From positions 78,187-142,186 of the forward strand of contig DATGHU010000041.1 in assembly GCA_035307765.1 (NCBI GenBank): a stretch of 64,000 nt of DNA. The letters run 5' to 3'. The notes under the pieces are model-generated. The model saw nothing but the letters and a program-made list of their open reading frames with translations, had not been told where the DNA came from and ran no database searches. The DNA is from a bacterium. Its GTDB lineage: Bacteria > Sysuimicrobiota > Sysuimicrobiia > Sysuimicrobiales > Segetimicrobiaceae. Each line of letters begins with the position of its first letter. Position 1 is the stretch's first letter. Of the stretch, positions 52,259 to 60,887 are shown piece by piece. The translations under genes and the position numbers were made by a program.

Positions 52259-52303
52259 CGCGTCCGGCATGCGGCGCGGGAATTTCTTCAGCGATCGAGC
52301 GCG

Positions 52304-53089
52304 ATGAGCTACGTACGGCTCAAGCACACCCTGGCCGAGGTCGCCCTCGCCGCCATTGCGCACCCCGATCATGCGCCGACCGCGGCCCTGCTCCTGGCCT
52401 ACGCGCGGCGAAGCCGGAGCCATCCGGCCGTCGCGCTCGCGGCCCTCGGTCGGGATGCCGGGACGGCGCCGGCCGACGCGGCGCGGATGCTGCTCGGGAC
52501 TGGTTTGTTCGACGAATCTCCGGGGGGGGATCGGATCAGTCTGTCCGCGCCCTTCCAGCCGTTTGCCTCCTACCTGCGCCGGCAGGCGGCCCGAGCGGTG
52601 AGCGCCCGTCGGCTGCTCGGATCGTCGCGGCGGGCGGGCCTCCCCGATGAGATCCGGCGCGCGGTGGCATTGTTCAACGCCGGCCTGTTCTTCGAGTGTC
52701 ATGAATACCTCGAGGGCATCTGGCGCGCGGCTCCCGAGGCCGAGCGGGCCTTCTACCACGGCCTCGTCCAGGCGGCCGCAGGCTGTTATCACATGGAAAA
52801 AGGGAACGTGCACGGTACCAGGACCCTTCTGCAAAAGGCGATGGCGAAGCTTGAGCCGTACTCGCCGGTGCACCGCGAGGTCGACGTTTCCTCCCTGCTG
52901 GCCGGGCTGCGCGGGGTCGTGCGCCGCTTGGATCGTCCATCCGCCGATGCGGCACCCGGCCGGCGCGCGCGGCCGACGCTGCCGCTCGTCGACGGTCCTC
53001 CGCGGGGCCGCCGCAAGCGCGGCCGCGCGGGTGCCGCTCCGGGGTTGACCGGTTCCTCGCGGACGGACGGTGGTCGTCCGTCCCGGTAG
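52304..53089 (+). CDS. DUF309 domain protein with N-terminal extension
   Basis: 261 residues. The DUF309 core (about 110-190) reads ALFNAGLFFECHEYLEGIWRAAPEAERAFYHGLVQAAAGCYHMEKGN with its conserved HExxE/H pattern. The first 100 residues are helical and unlike other families I recognise; the last 60 are Arg/Gly/Pro-rich and probably disordered. Function unknown. Follows the DUF255 gene by 45 bp, probably in the same transcript. Confidence 0.8.
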   Translation: MSYVRLKHTLAEVALAAIAHPDHAPTAALLLAYARRSRSHPAVALAALGRDAGTAPADAARMLLGTGLFDESPGGDRISLSAPFQPFASYLRRQAARAVSARRLLGSSRRAGLPDEIRRAVALFNAGLFFECHEYLEGIWRAAPEAERAFYHGLVQAAAGCYHMEKGNVHGTRTLLQKAMAKLEPYSPVHREVDVSSLLAGLRGVVRRLDRPSADAAPGRRARPTLPLVDGPPRGRRKRGRAGAAPGLTGSSRTDGGRPSR

Positions 53090-53238
53090 CGCGCCCCGTC
53101 GGAGGCCCGGGTGCGGGATCGCCCCCGGATGCGGCGCGGCGCCGGCGATGGATCACCGATCGGCCCGCAGGGAACCCCGTTCCCGTCCTGGAATGTGTCG
53201 ATAATCCCCCCAGATCGGTCAGGAGACAAGGAGCTTCT

Positions 53239-54597
53239 ATGGACCGCGTGCTCCAATACATCGATGCGCACCAGGACGAATACGTGGCATTGCTGCGCGG
53301 ATTGTGCCGGCAGCCCAGCATCGCCGCCCAGGGGATCGGCCTTCCCGAGACCGCGGAGAAGGTGGAGGGGCTGCTGGCGGAAGCGGGCGTGCGCGCCCGG
53401 ACGGTGCCGGTCGGGGGCGGCGCGCCCGTCGTCTACGGCGAGGTGAAGGGGAAGACCCCGCGCACCTTGATGTTCTACAACCACTACGACGTCCAGCCGC
53501 CGGAGCCGTTGGAGGAGTGGGAGAGCGAGCCGTTTGCCGCGGCGGTGCGCGACGGGAAGATCTTTGCCCGCGGCGTCGCGGACAACAAGGGCAATCTGGT
53601 GGCGCGGATCTGTGCCGTTGACGCGACGCTTCACGCCCTGGGGGAACTTCCGGTTAGTGTCCGGTTCGTCGTCGAGGGAGAGGAAGAGATCGGCAGCGTC
53701 AATCTCCCGACGTTCGTCCGGGAGCACCGCGATCTCGTCGCCGCCGATGCCTGCATCTGGGAGTCCGGGTCCCGCGATATCCAGGAGAACATGGTGCTGG
53801 CCCTGGGGGTGAAGGGGATCTGCTACGTTGAGCTGGAGGCTCACGGGGCCTCCCGGGATCTCCATTCCTCGATCGCCACCATCGTGCCGAATCCGGCGTG
53901 GCGCCTGGTGTGGGCGCTGTCGACCTTCAAGGATCGGAACGAGCGGGTGCTGATCGACGGGTTCTACGACGACGTGGTGGATCCCACCGAAGACGAGATG
54001 GCCCAACTGCGCCGCATTGCATTCCTGCGGGACGATGCGGCTGAGCTCAAGGACTACGGTCTCGACCGCTACCTTCTGGGAGTCTCCGGGGTCGAACTGC
54101 TGAAGCGGAATCTGTTTCAACCCACTTGCACGATCTGCGGGGTGACGTCCGGGTACGGCGGACCGGGAAGCAAGACGGTCCTTCCCCGCCGCGCGGTGGC
54201 GAAGGTGGATTTCCGGCTCGTGCCCAACCAGCGCGGCAACGATATCTTCCAGAAGGTCAGGGCGCACCTCGCCCAGCACGGCTTCGCCGACATCAGCGCC
54301 CGCGCGCTCGGGAATGAGGATCCGGCCAAGACCCCGATGTCTGCCGAGATCGTCAAGATCGTTTCCGAGAGCGTGCGGCGGATCTACAATCGCGAGCCCC
54401 TGGTGTACCCGTCCATGGCGGGAACCGGCCCCCAGCACGTGCTCACCGGCGAGCAGGGGATCCCGACGATCGGCTCCGGGGTCGGCTACGCGCACAGCAA
54501 CGTCCACGCGCCGAACGAGAACATCCGGATCGCGGACTACCTCGGCGGCATCAAGCACATCGCCATGATCATGCATCTGATGGGAGGCGGGCGTTAG
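53239..54597 (+). CDS. M20-family metallopeptidase (dipeptidase/carnosinase-like)
   Basis: 452 residues with the di-zinc M20 fold: LMFYNHYDVQPPEP (His and Asp ligands), GRGVADNKGNLVAR (bridging Asp), VEGEEEIGS (Glu-Glu), and the dimerisation domain SGYGGPGSKTVLPRRAVAKVDFRLVPNQ; final His in YAHSNVHAPNENI. Likely a cytoplasmic dipeptidase for peptides taken up by the ABC system. ATG 53239 with AAGGAGC 8 nt upstream and a GATAAT -10-like box at 53200-53205. Stop codon abuts the next gene's GTG with no gap. Confidence 0.93.
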   Translation: MDRVLQYIDAHQDEYVALLRGLCRQPSIAAQGIGLPETAEKVEGLLAEAGVRARTVPVGGGAPVVYGEVKGKTPRTLMFYNHYDVQPPEPLEEWESEPFAAAVRDGKIFARGVADNKGNLVARICAVDATLHALGELPVSVRFVVEGEEEIGSVNLPTFVREHRDLVAADACIWESGSRDIQENMVLALGVKGICYVELEAHGASRDLHSSIATIVPNPAWRLVWALSTFKDRNERVLIDGFYDDVVDPTEDEMAQLRRIAFLRDDAAELKDYGLDRYLLGVSGVELLKRNLFQPTCTICGVTSGYGGPGSKTVLPRRAVAKVDFRLVPNQRGNDIFQKVRAHLAQHGFADISARALGNEDPAKTPMSAEIVKIVSESVRRIYNREPLVYPSMAGTGPQHVLTGEQGIPTIGSGVGYAHSNVHAPNENIRIADYLGGIKHIAMIMHLMGGGR

Positions 54598-55584
54598 GTG
54601 GGTGAGGGGTTCCAAACTTCATTACTGGCGGCAGACGACGGCGCCGCCCGGCCGGTGCGGGGCCGCATCTACGTCGGCACCTGCTCGTGGGCGGAGAAGT
54701 CGTTCGTCAAAAGCGATTTCTACCCCCGGGCGATCCGCACCGCCCAGGATCGTCTCCGATACTACGCCACGCAGTTCCCCACGGTGGAGATCGACGCGTC
54801 CTATTTCGCCCTGCTCCCTTCGGCCTACAGCCGGCGATGGGCGGAGGAGACTCCCCAGGAATTCATCATGCACGCGAAGGCCTTCGGCTTGTTCACCGGT
54901 CACGGCGCGGCGGTGCAGAGGCTTCCGCAGGGGTTCTCGGCGCTGTTGCCTCCGCGGCTGCGGGAGGCCCGCGAGGTCCGGGCGCAGGATGTCCCCGACG
55001 AGTTCCTGAACGCCTGCTGGGATCGCTTCCGCGAGTTCCTCGCCCCCCTGGAGGAAGCCGGCAAGCTCGGCTACGTCCTCTTCCAGTTGCCGCCCGGCGT
55101 CAAGTACTCCGACCATGCCCTGGAGGCGATGCGCGCCTGGAAGCGCGAGCTTCCCGGACGCCATCTCGCGGTCGAGTTCCGAAACCGTGACTGGGCGCGC
55201 CATCCCGACGCGCTGGAATTTCTGACGCGGGAAGGACTGGCGTATGTGATGGTGGACCTGCCGGACCTCCCCCGCCTGATGCCCACGGTGGACGCGATCA
55301 CCTCCGACTGGGCGGTGGTCCGGTTCCACGGTCGCAACCTCGCCGGGTGGGATCGAGCCGGCGCCAGCACCGACGAGCGGTACGACTACGAGTACACGAC
55401 GGACGAATTGCGCGGGTGGGTGGAGGTCGTGGCGCGCGGCGCCGGCCGGGCCGCCCGGTTTTTCGCGATGTTCAACAATCACGTTCGGGGCAACATGGCC
55501 AGGAACGCGCGGACCTTCCTCGGCCTGCTGACGGAGCAGGGCAGCCCGCGGCCGATCGAGGACCGGTCGGCGAGGCCGGGCTAG
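54598..55584 (+). CDS. DUF72 family protein
   Basis: 328 residues. DUF72 TIM barrel: YVGTCSWAEKSFVKSDFYP at the start, FPTVEIDASYFALLPSAYSRRWAEETP, FQLPPGVKYSD, HLAVEFRNRDWARHPDALEFL, and FNNHVRGNMARNARTFLGLL at the end. Members are thought to act on nucleic acids or glycans but no role is proven. GTG start directly follows the previous stop (no spacer), so translation is probably re-initiated. Its stop overlaps the convergent methyltransferase by 4 nt. Confidence 0.93.
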   Translation: MGEGFQTSLLAADDGAARPVRGRIYVGTCSWAEKSFVKSDFYPRAIRTAQDRLRYYATQFPTVEIDASYFALLPSAYSRRWAEETPQEFIMHAKAFGLFTGHGAAVQRLPQGFSALLPPRLREAREVRAQDVPDEFLNACWDRFREFLAPLEEAGKLGYVLFQLPPGVKYSDHALEAMRAWKRELPGRHLAVEFRNRDWARHPDALEFLTREGLAYVMVDLPDLPRLMPTVDAITSDWAVVRFHGRNLAGWDRAGASTDERYDYEYTTDELRGWVEVVARGAGRAARFFAMFNNHVRGNMARNARTFLGLLTEQGSPRPIEDRSARPG

Positions 55585-56342
55585 CCTCGAGCCGTCGCCC
55601 GGCGGGCGGCGTAGAAGACTCGTCCGGTCTGCGGCGTCACCGCGGCAAACTCGGGGCTGGCCCACCGCCCGAGGATTTCAAACCCCGCGGCGACGAGTTC
55701 GGCATCGATCATCGGCACCGGATACCCGCGCTCGCGGTGGATTTCGCGCACCCGTTCGTAGAGGTCGCGCTCGCGGCGCAGGAACGCGTTGACCCTGAGC
55801 GTCGCGATCCCGGTGTCGAAGTCGAACTCGCTTTGGTTTACTTCGAGCGCCTCCTCATTGTCCTGGATCAGCCATACCCGGTTGCCCCACCGCGTCGCCA
55901 GCCCCTGAATGGTGTTCATGTCGAAGAGAAAGAACCCACCCGGGCGCAGCGCGCCGGCGACCGCGGCGAGGGTTCGCCTGAAATCCTCGTCGCTGGTCAG
56001 GTAGTTGAGGCTGTCATAGAGGCAAGTGGCGGCGTCGACGGGGGTGGGGAGTGCGAGCTCGCGCATGTCCTGCTGGAGAAAGGTCGCCGCGATGCCCTTT
56101 TCTTCCGCACCCCGACGGGCTATCATCACCATCTCCGGCGACTGATCCACCCCCGTGACGCTGAGCCCGCGCTGCGCCATCGTCATGGCAAACTCCCCGG
56201 GGCCGCAGGCGACATCGACCAGAGAAGCCGGGGTCGCGCGTTGCCGGTCGAACACACCGGTCACCCACGGCACCAGCTGGAGGCTCCAGCGACCCTGCCC
56301 CGCCTTGACGTATGCTTCGGCGTACCGGCGGTAGATGCTCAT
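55581..56342 (-). CDS. Class I SAM-dependent methyltransferase
   Basis: 253 residues. Methyltransferase fold with SAM-binding VVDVACGPGEFAMTMAQRG, the acidic strand GVDQSPEMVMIARR, and QQDMREL; then CLYDSLNYLTSDEDFRRTLAAVAGALRPGGFFLFDMNT. The C-terminal half matches small-molecule methyltransferases rather than tRNA or protein enzymes. ATG at 56342; no strong ribosome site. Convergent with DUF72, 4-nt overlap. Confidence 0.9.
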   Translation of the reverse strand: MSIYRRYAEAYVKAGQGRWSLQLVPWVTGVFDRQRATPASLVDVACGPGEFAMTMAQRGLSVTGVDQSPEMVMIARRGAEEKGIAATFLQQDMRELALPTPVDAATCLYDSLNYLTSDEDFRRTLAAVAGALRPGGFFLFDMNTIQGLATRWGNRVWLIQDNEEALEVNQSEFDFDTGIATLRVNAFLRRERDLYERVREIHRERGYPVPMIDAELVAAGFEILGRWASPEFAAVTPQTGRVFYAARRATARG

Positions 56343-56584
56343 TGGTGGAGATGTTCTCTTGCCGCGGAGAGGCTTCCTGTACGGTTTCCGGGAGGAGCGT
56401 CCCGCCCACCAGCCTCTTTCGGGGAATCGGGTCGGGCGCACCGAAGATCGCACGCCCCCGTGGGGACGGGTGCCTGCAGTGTGGCTGGGACCCAAGGCCA
56501 CACGGCGAGGAGAGGAAGACCTCAGACTCGGGACTTGGAGCTTCGCGGTGCGTCCGGACCCCCGGTCACGGCGCAGGACCGCGA

Positions 56585-57835
56585 TCAGCCCTGGCCGATC
56601 AGCGATGGCTTCGGCGTCACGAACATTGCCCCCGCGCTCACTGCGTAGAGCGCGGACACGGCGGCGAACGCGAGCTGGTAGGTGCCGGAGCGATCGTAGA
56701 TCCAACCCGCGATCACAGGTCCGAGGGCGGCGCCGGCAAGGGCGGGGATCCCCTGGACGGCGCTGATTGCGCCGAAGGCGCGGCGCCCGAAGTGTTCGGC
56801 GCGCACCGAGGCGGTGAGTGAAGCGGCGGCGCCGAAGGCAGCGCCATAGACGATGATATAGGCGATCAGCCAGCCGATGGAGCTGGCGACCGTCAGCAGG
56901 ACCACCCCAAGCCCGAGCACGGCCTGGCAGATGCCAAGAAGTAGCTGCGAGGGGAAGCGGTCGCTCATGATGTTGAAGATGTAGCGGCCCGGCAGGCTCG
57001 CTAGGCCGACCATCCCCGCCAACGCCGCCGCAACGGTAGGATTCTGACCGCGGCCGATCATGTAGGCCACCTGGTGGGCGAACAGGACGTTTGATCCCAT
57101 TAGCGCAATGCAGTTGGACAGGGTGAGGGTCCAGAAGGGGCCGCGACGCAGTGCGTGCCGCAGCGGGATGCCGGATAGCGGCGTGGTCGGCGTCACCTCC
57201 GCCGCGGGGGTGCCATCTGGGAAGAGCCCCACATCCTCGGGATGGCGCCGCACGGCGAGCACCGCCAGCGGCAGTGCGATGCTCAACTGCGCCAGGCCGA
57301 AGATGACCAGCGTTTCCCGCCAGCCGACGCGCGGCACCAGCCAACCGGCCAGTGGGATGAAGATGGGCGACGCCAACCCGCCCAGCACCGTCAGCAGCGC
57401 CATCGCTGACCCCCGCCGCCGGTGGAACCAGTTCGCCACGACGGTGAAGGTGACCGGGTAAAGGGTCATCGACCCGGCCACGCCCAGCCCTCCCCCCCAC
57501 AGCAGATACCACTCCCAAAGCTGGTCGACCTTGGACAACCCAATGAGCGAGAGGCCGGCAAGGATGGAGCCGCAGGCGAGGACCGCGCGTGCGCCCTTCC
57601 GGTCTACCCAACGGCCGATGGGATAGCCGAGCAGTCCAGAGACCACGAGGGCGATCGAGTAGCTCAGGGACAGCTCTGCTCGGCTCCAACCCAGCTCCCG
57701 TCCAAGCGGGAGGACCAGCACGCCAAAGAAATACTGAACAGTCCCGTAGGCGATAATGGTGATGACGCCGAGGGCCACTAGGAGTTTCCAACCGTAATAG
57801 AGGCCCCCTCGGGCGGCGATCGGCATGGCTCTCAT
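56585..57835 (-). CDS. MFS transporter (oxalate/formate antiporter or OFA-like group)
   Basis: 416 residues, 12 helices. N-terminal YYGWKLLVALGVITIIAYGTVQYFFGVLVLPLGRELGWSRAELSLSYSI and motif A YPIGRWVDRKGARAV suit the monocarboxylate/oxalate-formate subgroup of MFS. GGLGVAGSMTLYPVTFTVVANWFHRRRGSAMAL is a family signature. Probably carries an organic acid; substrate unproven. Start 57835 (ATG) lies just after GATGAGAAA; ATG 57826 is possible. Stands about 240 bp before the methyltransferase start. Confidence 0.87.
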   Translation of the reverse strand: MRAMPIAARGGLYYGWKLLVALGVITIIAYGTVQYFFGVLVLPLGRELGWSRAELSLSYSIALVVSGLLGYPIGRWVDRKGARAVLACGSILAGLSLIGLSKVDQLWEWYLLWGGGLGVAGSMTLYPVTFTVVANWFHRRRGSAMALLTVLGGLASPIFIPLAGWLVPRVGWRETLVIFGLAQLSIALPLAVLAVRRHPEDVGLFPDGTPAAEVTPTTPLSGIPLRHALRRGPFWTLTLSNCIALMGSNVLFAHQVAYMIGRGQNPTVAAALAGMVGLASLPGRYIFNIMSDRFPSQLLLGICQAVLGLGVVLLTVASSIGWLIAYIIVYGAAFGAAASLTASVRAEHFGRRAFGAISAVQGIPALAGAALGPVIAGWIYDRSGTYQLAFAAVSALYAVSAGAMFVTPKPSLIGQG

Positions 57836-58036
57836 TTTCTCATCAGGCCCACGTCCTCCCTGCTCAAATGTATTCGTCACCCGGCCCCCAGTGCACGCAA
57901 CCCACCCTCGAGCCACTCAACGTTCAAACAACGTGTCGCAACTCCTTTAGTGGTCATTCAAAGCAATATCCGGTTCACCGGGTCCGGTAGTCGGGCCTGT
58001 CTTCCGCGGCGCGCTGCCCACGGCAGATCCTCTGCA

Positions 58037-58279
58037 TTATTTGACGCGATGGCCGAGGATGCCGGCCAGATCGAGAAAGTGGTAGATCGGCATGCCTGCC
58101 ATCACGATCAGGTATGCCCGCAGGGTCAAGAGCGAGAACTTCACCGTCCTTGTCAGGTGCATCCGCGGAATGTTGACGGTGTCCATCTTCTCCTCCGGTT
58201 CGTCAAACAGCAGATGCACAACAAGATGGGGATGCCGCCGCGTGTCTTTAAAGAGTCGAATGTCCGCCTGAAGTGTCAT
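58037..58279 (-). CDS. Small protein of unknown function with C-terminal hydrophobic segment
   Basis: 80 residues. Hydrophilic N-terminus (MTLQADIRLFKDTRRHPHL...) and a hydrophobic helix (FSLLTLRAYLIVMAGMPIYHFL) near the C-terminus, so a single-pass membrane protein is likely. The ATG at 58279 has a good AGGAGA site 8 nt upstream. No family recognised. Lies 38 bp downstream of another tiny membrane-protein frame. Confidence 0.6.
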   Translation of the reverse strand: MTLQADIRLFKDTRRHPHLVVHLLFDEPEEKMDTVNIPRMHLTRTVKFSLLTLRAYLIVMAGMPIYHFLDLAGILGHRVK

Positions 58280-58317
58280 GATCGTCTCCTTTCTCGACCT
58301 CATCGGTCCCCGATATT

Positions 58318-58437
58318 TCAGCTGCCGCCGCTCGGGAACAGCTGAGGCAACGCGACCTGGGCCGCCGGGAGCAGCGACAGGACAATCAGAATCACGATCG
58401 CCGTCCAATTGATCCAGTTGTTCCACGGCCGGTTCAC
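58318..58437 (-). CDS. Tiny predicted membrane protein
   Basis: 39 residues: NRPWNNWINWTAIVILIVLSLLP is a single hydrophobic helix after a tryptophan-rich interface stretch. GTG start at 58437; no clear ribosome site. Same orientation as, and 38 bp before, the 80-residue gene, so the two may form a small membrane unit; coding potential is only moderately supported. Confidence 0.4.
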   Translation of the reverse strand: MNRPWNNWINWTAIVILIVLSLLPAAQVALPQLFPSGGS

Positions 58438-58872
58438 GAATGAGATTGCACATCGCAACCTTCTTAGCATCCTACTGGCTTGCGCTCGCCGAGTTGGGCA
58501 GGCTCGCGGTCCGACATCACAGCCGACTCCATGTACGCCACGGGCCTATCACGCGTAGTGTTTCTGTTGATCTGGGCGGAAATCTCCCCACGTCCCACCG
58601 CCGCTCCCCGGGGCACGTTTGGAGGCTATCAGCCTAGCAAAGGTCCTGTTGCCTCAGCCAGGTCCAGAAGTTCCCAAGACCGTACCGGTAGACGCGGAAG
58701 GTTTTGGGCGATCGCCCCTCAACCATACCCGCCGTTTTTAGGCCTCCCAGGCCTTGGAGAAGGAGAGGGCATATGGTAGAGTTTCCATCGGACGCCTCCA
58801 AAGGTGCGCCCCTCCCCTCGGACTGTTGGAACAGGCACGAGCCTGGGGAGGCCTAGTCTATAGGGGTTCAAC
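58438..58872. other. Intergenic stretch before tRNA-Arg
   Basis: About 435 bp with no coherent coding frame or recognised element. Possible regulatory region for the flanking small genes and tRNA, but no convincing promoter hexamer pair found. Confidence 0.45.
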
Positions 58873-58948
58873 GCGCCCGTAGCTCAGGGGATAGAGCAGC
58901 TGCCTTCGAAGCAGCGGGTCGGGGGTTCGAATCCCTCCGGGCGCTCCA
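58873..58948 (+). tRNA. tRNA-Arg (anticodon TCG)
   Basis: Complete cloverleaf: acceptor GCGCCCG/CGGGCGC, D-arm GCTC/GAGC, anticodon stem GCTGC/GCAGC with loop CTTCGAA (anticodon TCG, reads CGA/CGG), T-arm GGGGG-TTCGAAT-CCCTC, discriminator T and encoded CCA. Its 3' half is partly repeated at 60636-60678. Confidence 0.97.
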
Positions 58949-58965
58949 AGATTATCAAGGTCCAG

Positions 58966-59103
58966 CCCGGAGACATAGGTGACACTTCGTACCTAAGACA
59001 TGGGTAACACTTTCGGGCCGAACGGATTTTCGAGCGGTTCGAGCACTCGGGTCTCCAGATTAAAGTATCCCAAGTCATAGTCCAGAAAGCTGACCATGTC
59101 TCA
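58966..59103 (-). mobile_element. IS481-type transposase C-terminal remnant and terminal repeat
   Basis: On the minus strand the frame ending at the TAG at 58993-58995 reads FLDYDLGYFNLETRVLEPLENPFGPKV..., the C-terminus of IS481-like DDE transposases, but it is cut off just upstream by stops in frame. Beyond the stop lie two related repeats (GACATAGGTGACAC at 58970 and GACATGGGTAACAC at 58997) typical of the element's end. Only a fragment remains, directly next to tRNA-Arg. Confidence 0.7.
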
Positions 59104-59252
59104 GGCCGCTCAATAATCAAGCTCTAGGGAAGAAGAAGTCCACCGGTGCGCGAGTTGGGCGAATAGTGCAGTATCGTGGCATCCGCGATGACGCTAACGG
59201 TCATACGGTTCAATACGTAGGACATTAGAACTTAGGGACCGGTCGAGGAGTA

Positions 59253-59500
59253 ATGATGGCGGATAACGCGGTGCTGGTGATGAAGATCGAGTATTACGCC
59301 GAAGGTCTGGACAGGATCATAGCGTGGAAGAAGCGAGAGGATGAGGAAAGCGGCCGCTTCTTCTGGGGGTACAACGGTACCCGCTGAAGGTAATTCAGTT
59401 TGGGTCGGGGCTTGCAAAGACCCAAGCGACTATTTCGCGCAGGCACCCCGCTGCTCCAAACAACTGGGCTGCCCACTCTGTAATGTCCTTGGGGCAACGC
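59253..59500 (+). pseudogene. Remnant of a small hypothetical gene with a frameshift
   Basis: ATG 59253 (with GAGGAG just upstream) opens a 44-codon frame (VLVMKIEYYAEGLDRIIAWKK, FFWGYNGTR). After its stop at 59385 the text continues in another frame as PLKVIQFGSGLAKTQ, which joins naturally to the first part. The gene is thus broken near 59380; its family is not recognised. Confidence 0.4.
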
Positions 59501-59502
59501 GG

Positions 59503-60294
59503 TCAGCCGTATGGGAGGCCGGGGATCGTGATCGTGATGCCCGCATCGACGGTCAGCACCTGTCCGGTCACCCAGCGGGCCTCATCGCAGGCGAGAAAGA
59601 CTGACGCCCATGCGACGTCCCACGCATTTCCTTCTTCCCTGATGAGGCCTGCCGTCGCCCGACCCTCACGAGCCTGAGCGTTAAGCCGCTCGGCGACCAG
59701 CGGTGTGTACACTTGACCCGGCGCAATGCAGTTGACGCGGATGTGCTTGCTGCCCAGCTGGCCCGCCAGCGCAAGCGTCAGTCCGATGACCGCAGCTTTG
59801 CTGGTCGTGTACGCCGTCGAGCGCGCAGGATATGCGCGTACCCCGGCGATCGATGAGATGTTGATGATGGAGCCAGACTTACCAACCAGCATGTGCGGCA
59901 CGACCGCCTGGGCCGCCAGGACCATGCTACGGACGTTGACGCCCATAATATGGTCCCAGGCTTCCTCGGTGATGTCCTCCAGGCTCTGGTTGGAAGGGAT
60001 GCCGACGTTGTTCTGAAGGATGTCGAGACGCCCATAGCGCTCGACCGCAGTGGCCGCCAATTGCTGACAGCCCTCGCGATGCGAGACATCGCAGGCGAAC
60101 GACGAAGCCGTGCGACCTTCGGCGACGATCGCGGCCACCGTTTCGTCAGCCCGACTCACGATCTGATCGGCGCACACGACCGCTGCGCCCTCGCGTGCGA
60201 AGAGAATCGCCGCGGCTTTGCCGTTGCCAATGCCCTCACCCCGCGAGCCGGCACCTGTGACCACCGCAACTTTTCCCGCCAGCCGACCGCTCAT
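59503..60294 (-). CDS. Short-chain dehydrogenase/reductase (SDR)
   Basis: 263 residues: VTGAGSRGEGIGNGKAAAILF (NAD(P) loop with a small insertion), LQNNVGIPSNQ (NNxG), catalytic Ser in SIINISSIAGVRAYP and Tyr/Lys in YTTSKAAVIGL, and C-terminal WVTGQVLTVDAGITI. Acts on an unknown alcohol/ketone. ATG 60294 with GGGAGGGG 9 nt upstream. Apart from the transposase fragment it is the only gene in the segment between tRNA-Arg and its partial copy, so it may be imported cargo. Confidence 0.92.
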   Translation of the reverse strand: MSGRLAGKVAVVTGAGSRGEGIGNGKAAAILFAREGAAVVCADQIVSRADETVAAIVAEGRTASSFACDVSHREGCQQLAATAVERYGRLDILQNNVGIPSNQSLEDITEEAWDHIMGVNVRSMVLAAQAVVPHMLVGKSGSIINISSIAGVRAYPARSTAYTTSKAAVIGLTLALAGQLGSKHIRVNCIAPGQVYTPLVAERLNAQAREGRATAGLIREEGNAWDVAWASVFLACDEARWVTGQVLTVDAGITITIPGLPYG

Positions 60295-60887
60295 GTATTC
60301 ACACCCCTCCCGCGTCGCCCGGTGTTCCAGAGTCGCCGCATTTCCCCGCAGCTCCCTCTCCTCGGTGGAAACGTTGCCGTGATGAGTACAGCGATACCAA
60401 GAACAAGCACGAACTACTTCAAGAGCTGTTTTCCGCCCTTCGTGTGGAACAGCCAAACGAAGTCCGACATCGTCTGTCCCCCCTACAGCTCTTGCTTCAG
60501 TGGCTCATGATAGCACACAGCTCGCTACGCTCCTGACGTTATCTCAAATGGAACTAAACCCTTAATAATCGTAGCGACAGCACTAACAGCTGGTCGATGA
60601 TACTCGGTGATAGTTGCTGACAGCCCTACGGCCGGCCTTCGAAGCAGCGGGTCATTTCGAACCCCTCCGGGCGCACCACGTTGCGGAAGATGTTAGTTAC
60701 CCTCCATCCACACTATCGGACAGCCCCCCCATAGGAGTGCCTTGGTTCGCATCAAGCGGAAGACGGGCCCGTACCGCGCTTGTCGGTCTCCGGAACGAGG
60801 CGATGGTGAGGCCAGCCTACCCGGTGGCGTGACCTCAGGCATCAGTTCGTCGGTTTCTTATACTCCTGGAGGAAGTACACTATTGAG
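60295..60887. other. Gene-poor stretch holding a partial tRNA copy
   Basis: About 590 bp of lower G+C than typical here with no protein-coding signal. It includes the partial tRNA-Arg repeat at 60636-60678. Confidence 0.5.
60636..60678 (+). repeat. Partial repeat of the 3' half of tRNA-Arg (candidate attachment site)
   Basis: CCTTCGAAGCAGCGGGTC is identical to tRNA-Arg positions from 58903, followed by a mutated T-arm (ATTTCGAACCCCTC), CGGGCGC and an encoded CCA. The 5' half and D-arm are absent. Such duplicated tRNA 3' ends are typical of the far end (att) of an element integrated at a tRNA gene. Confidence 0.65.
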
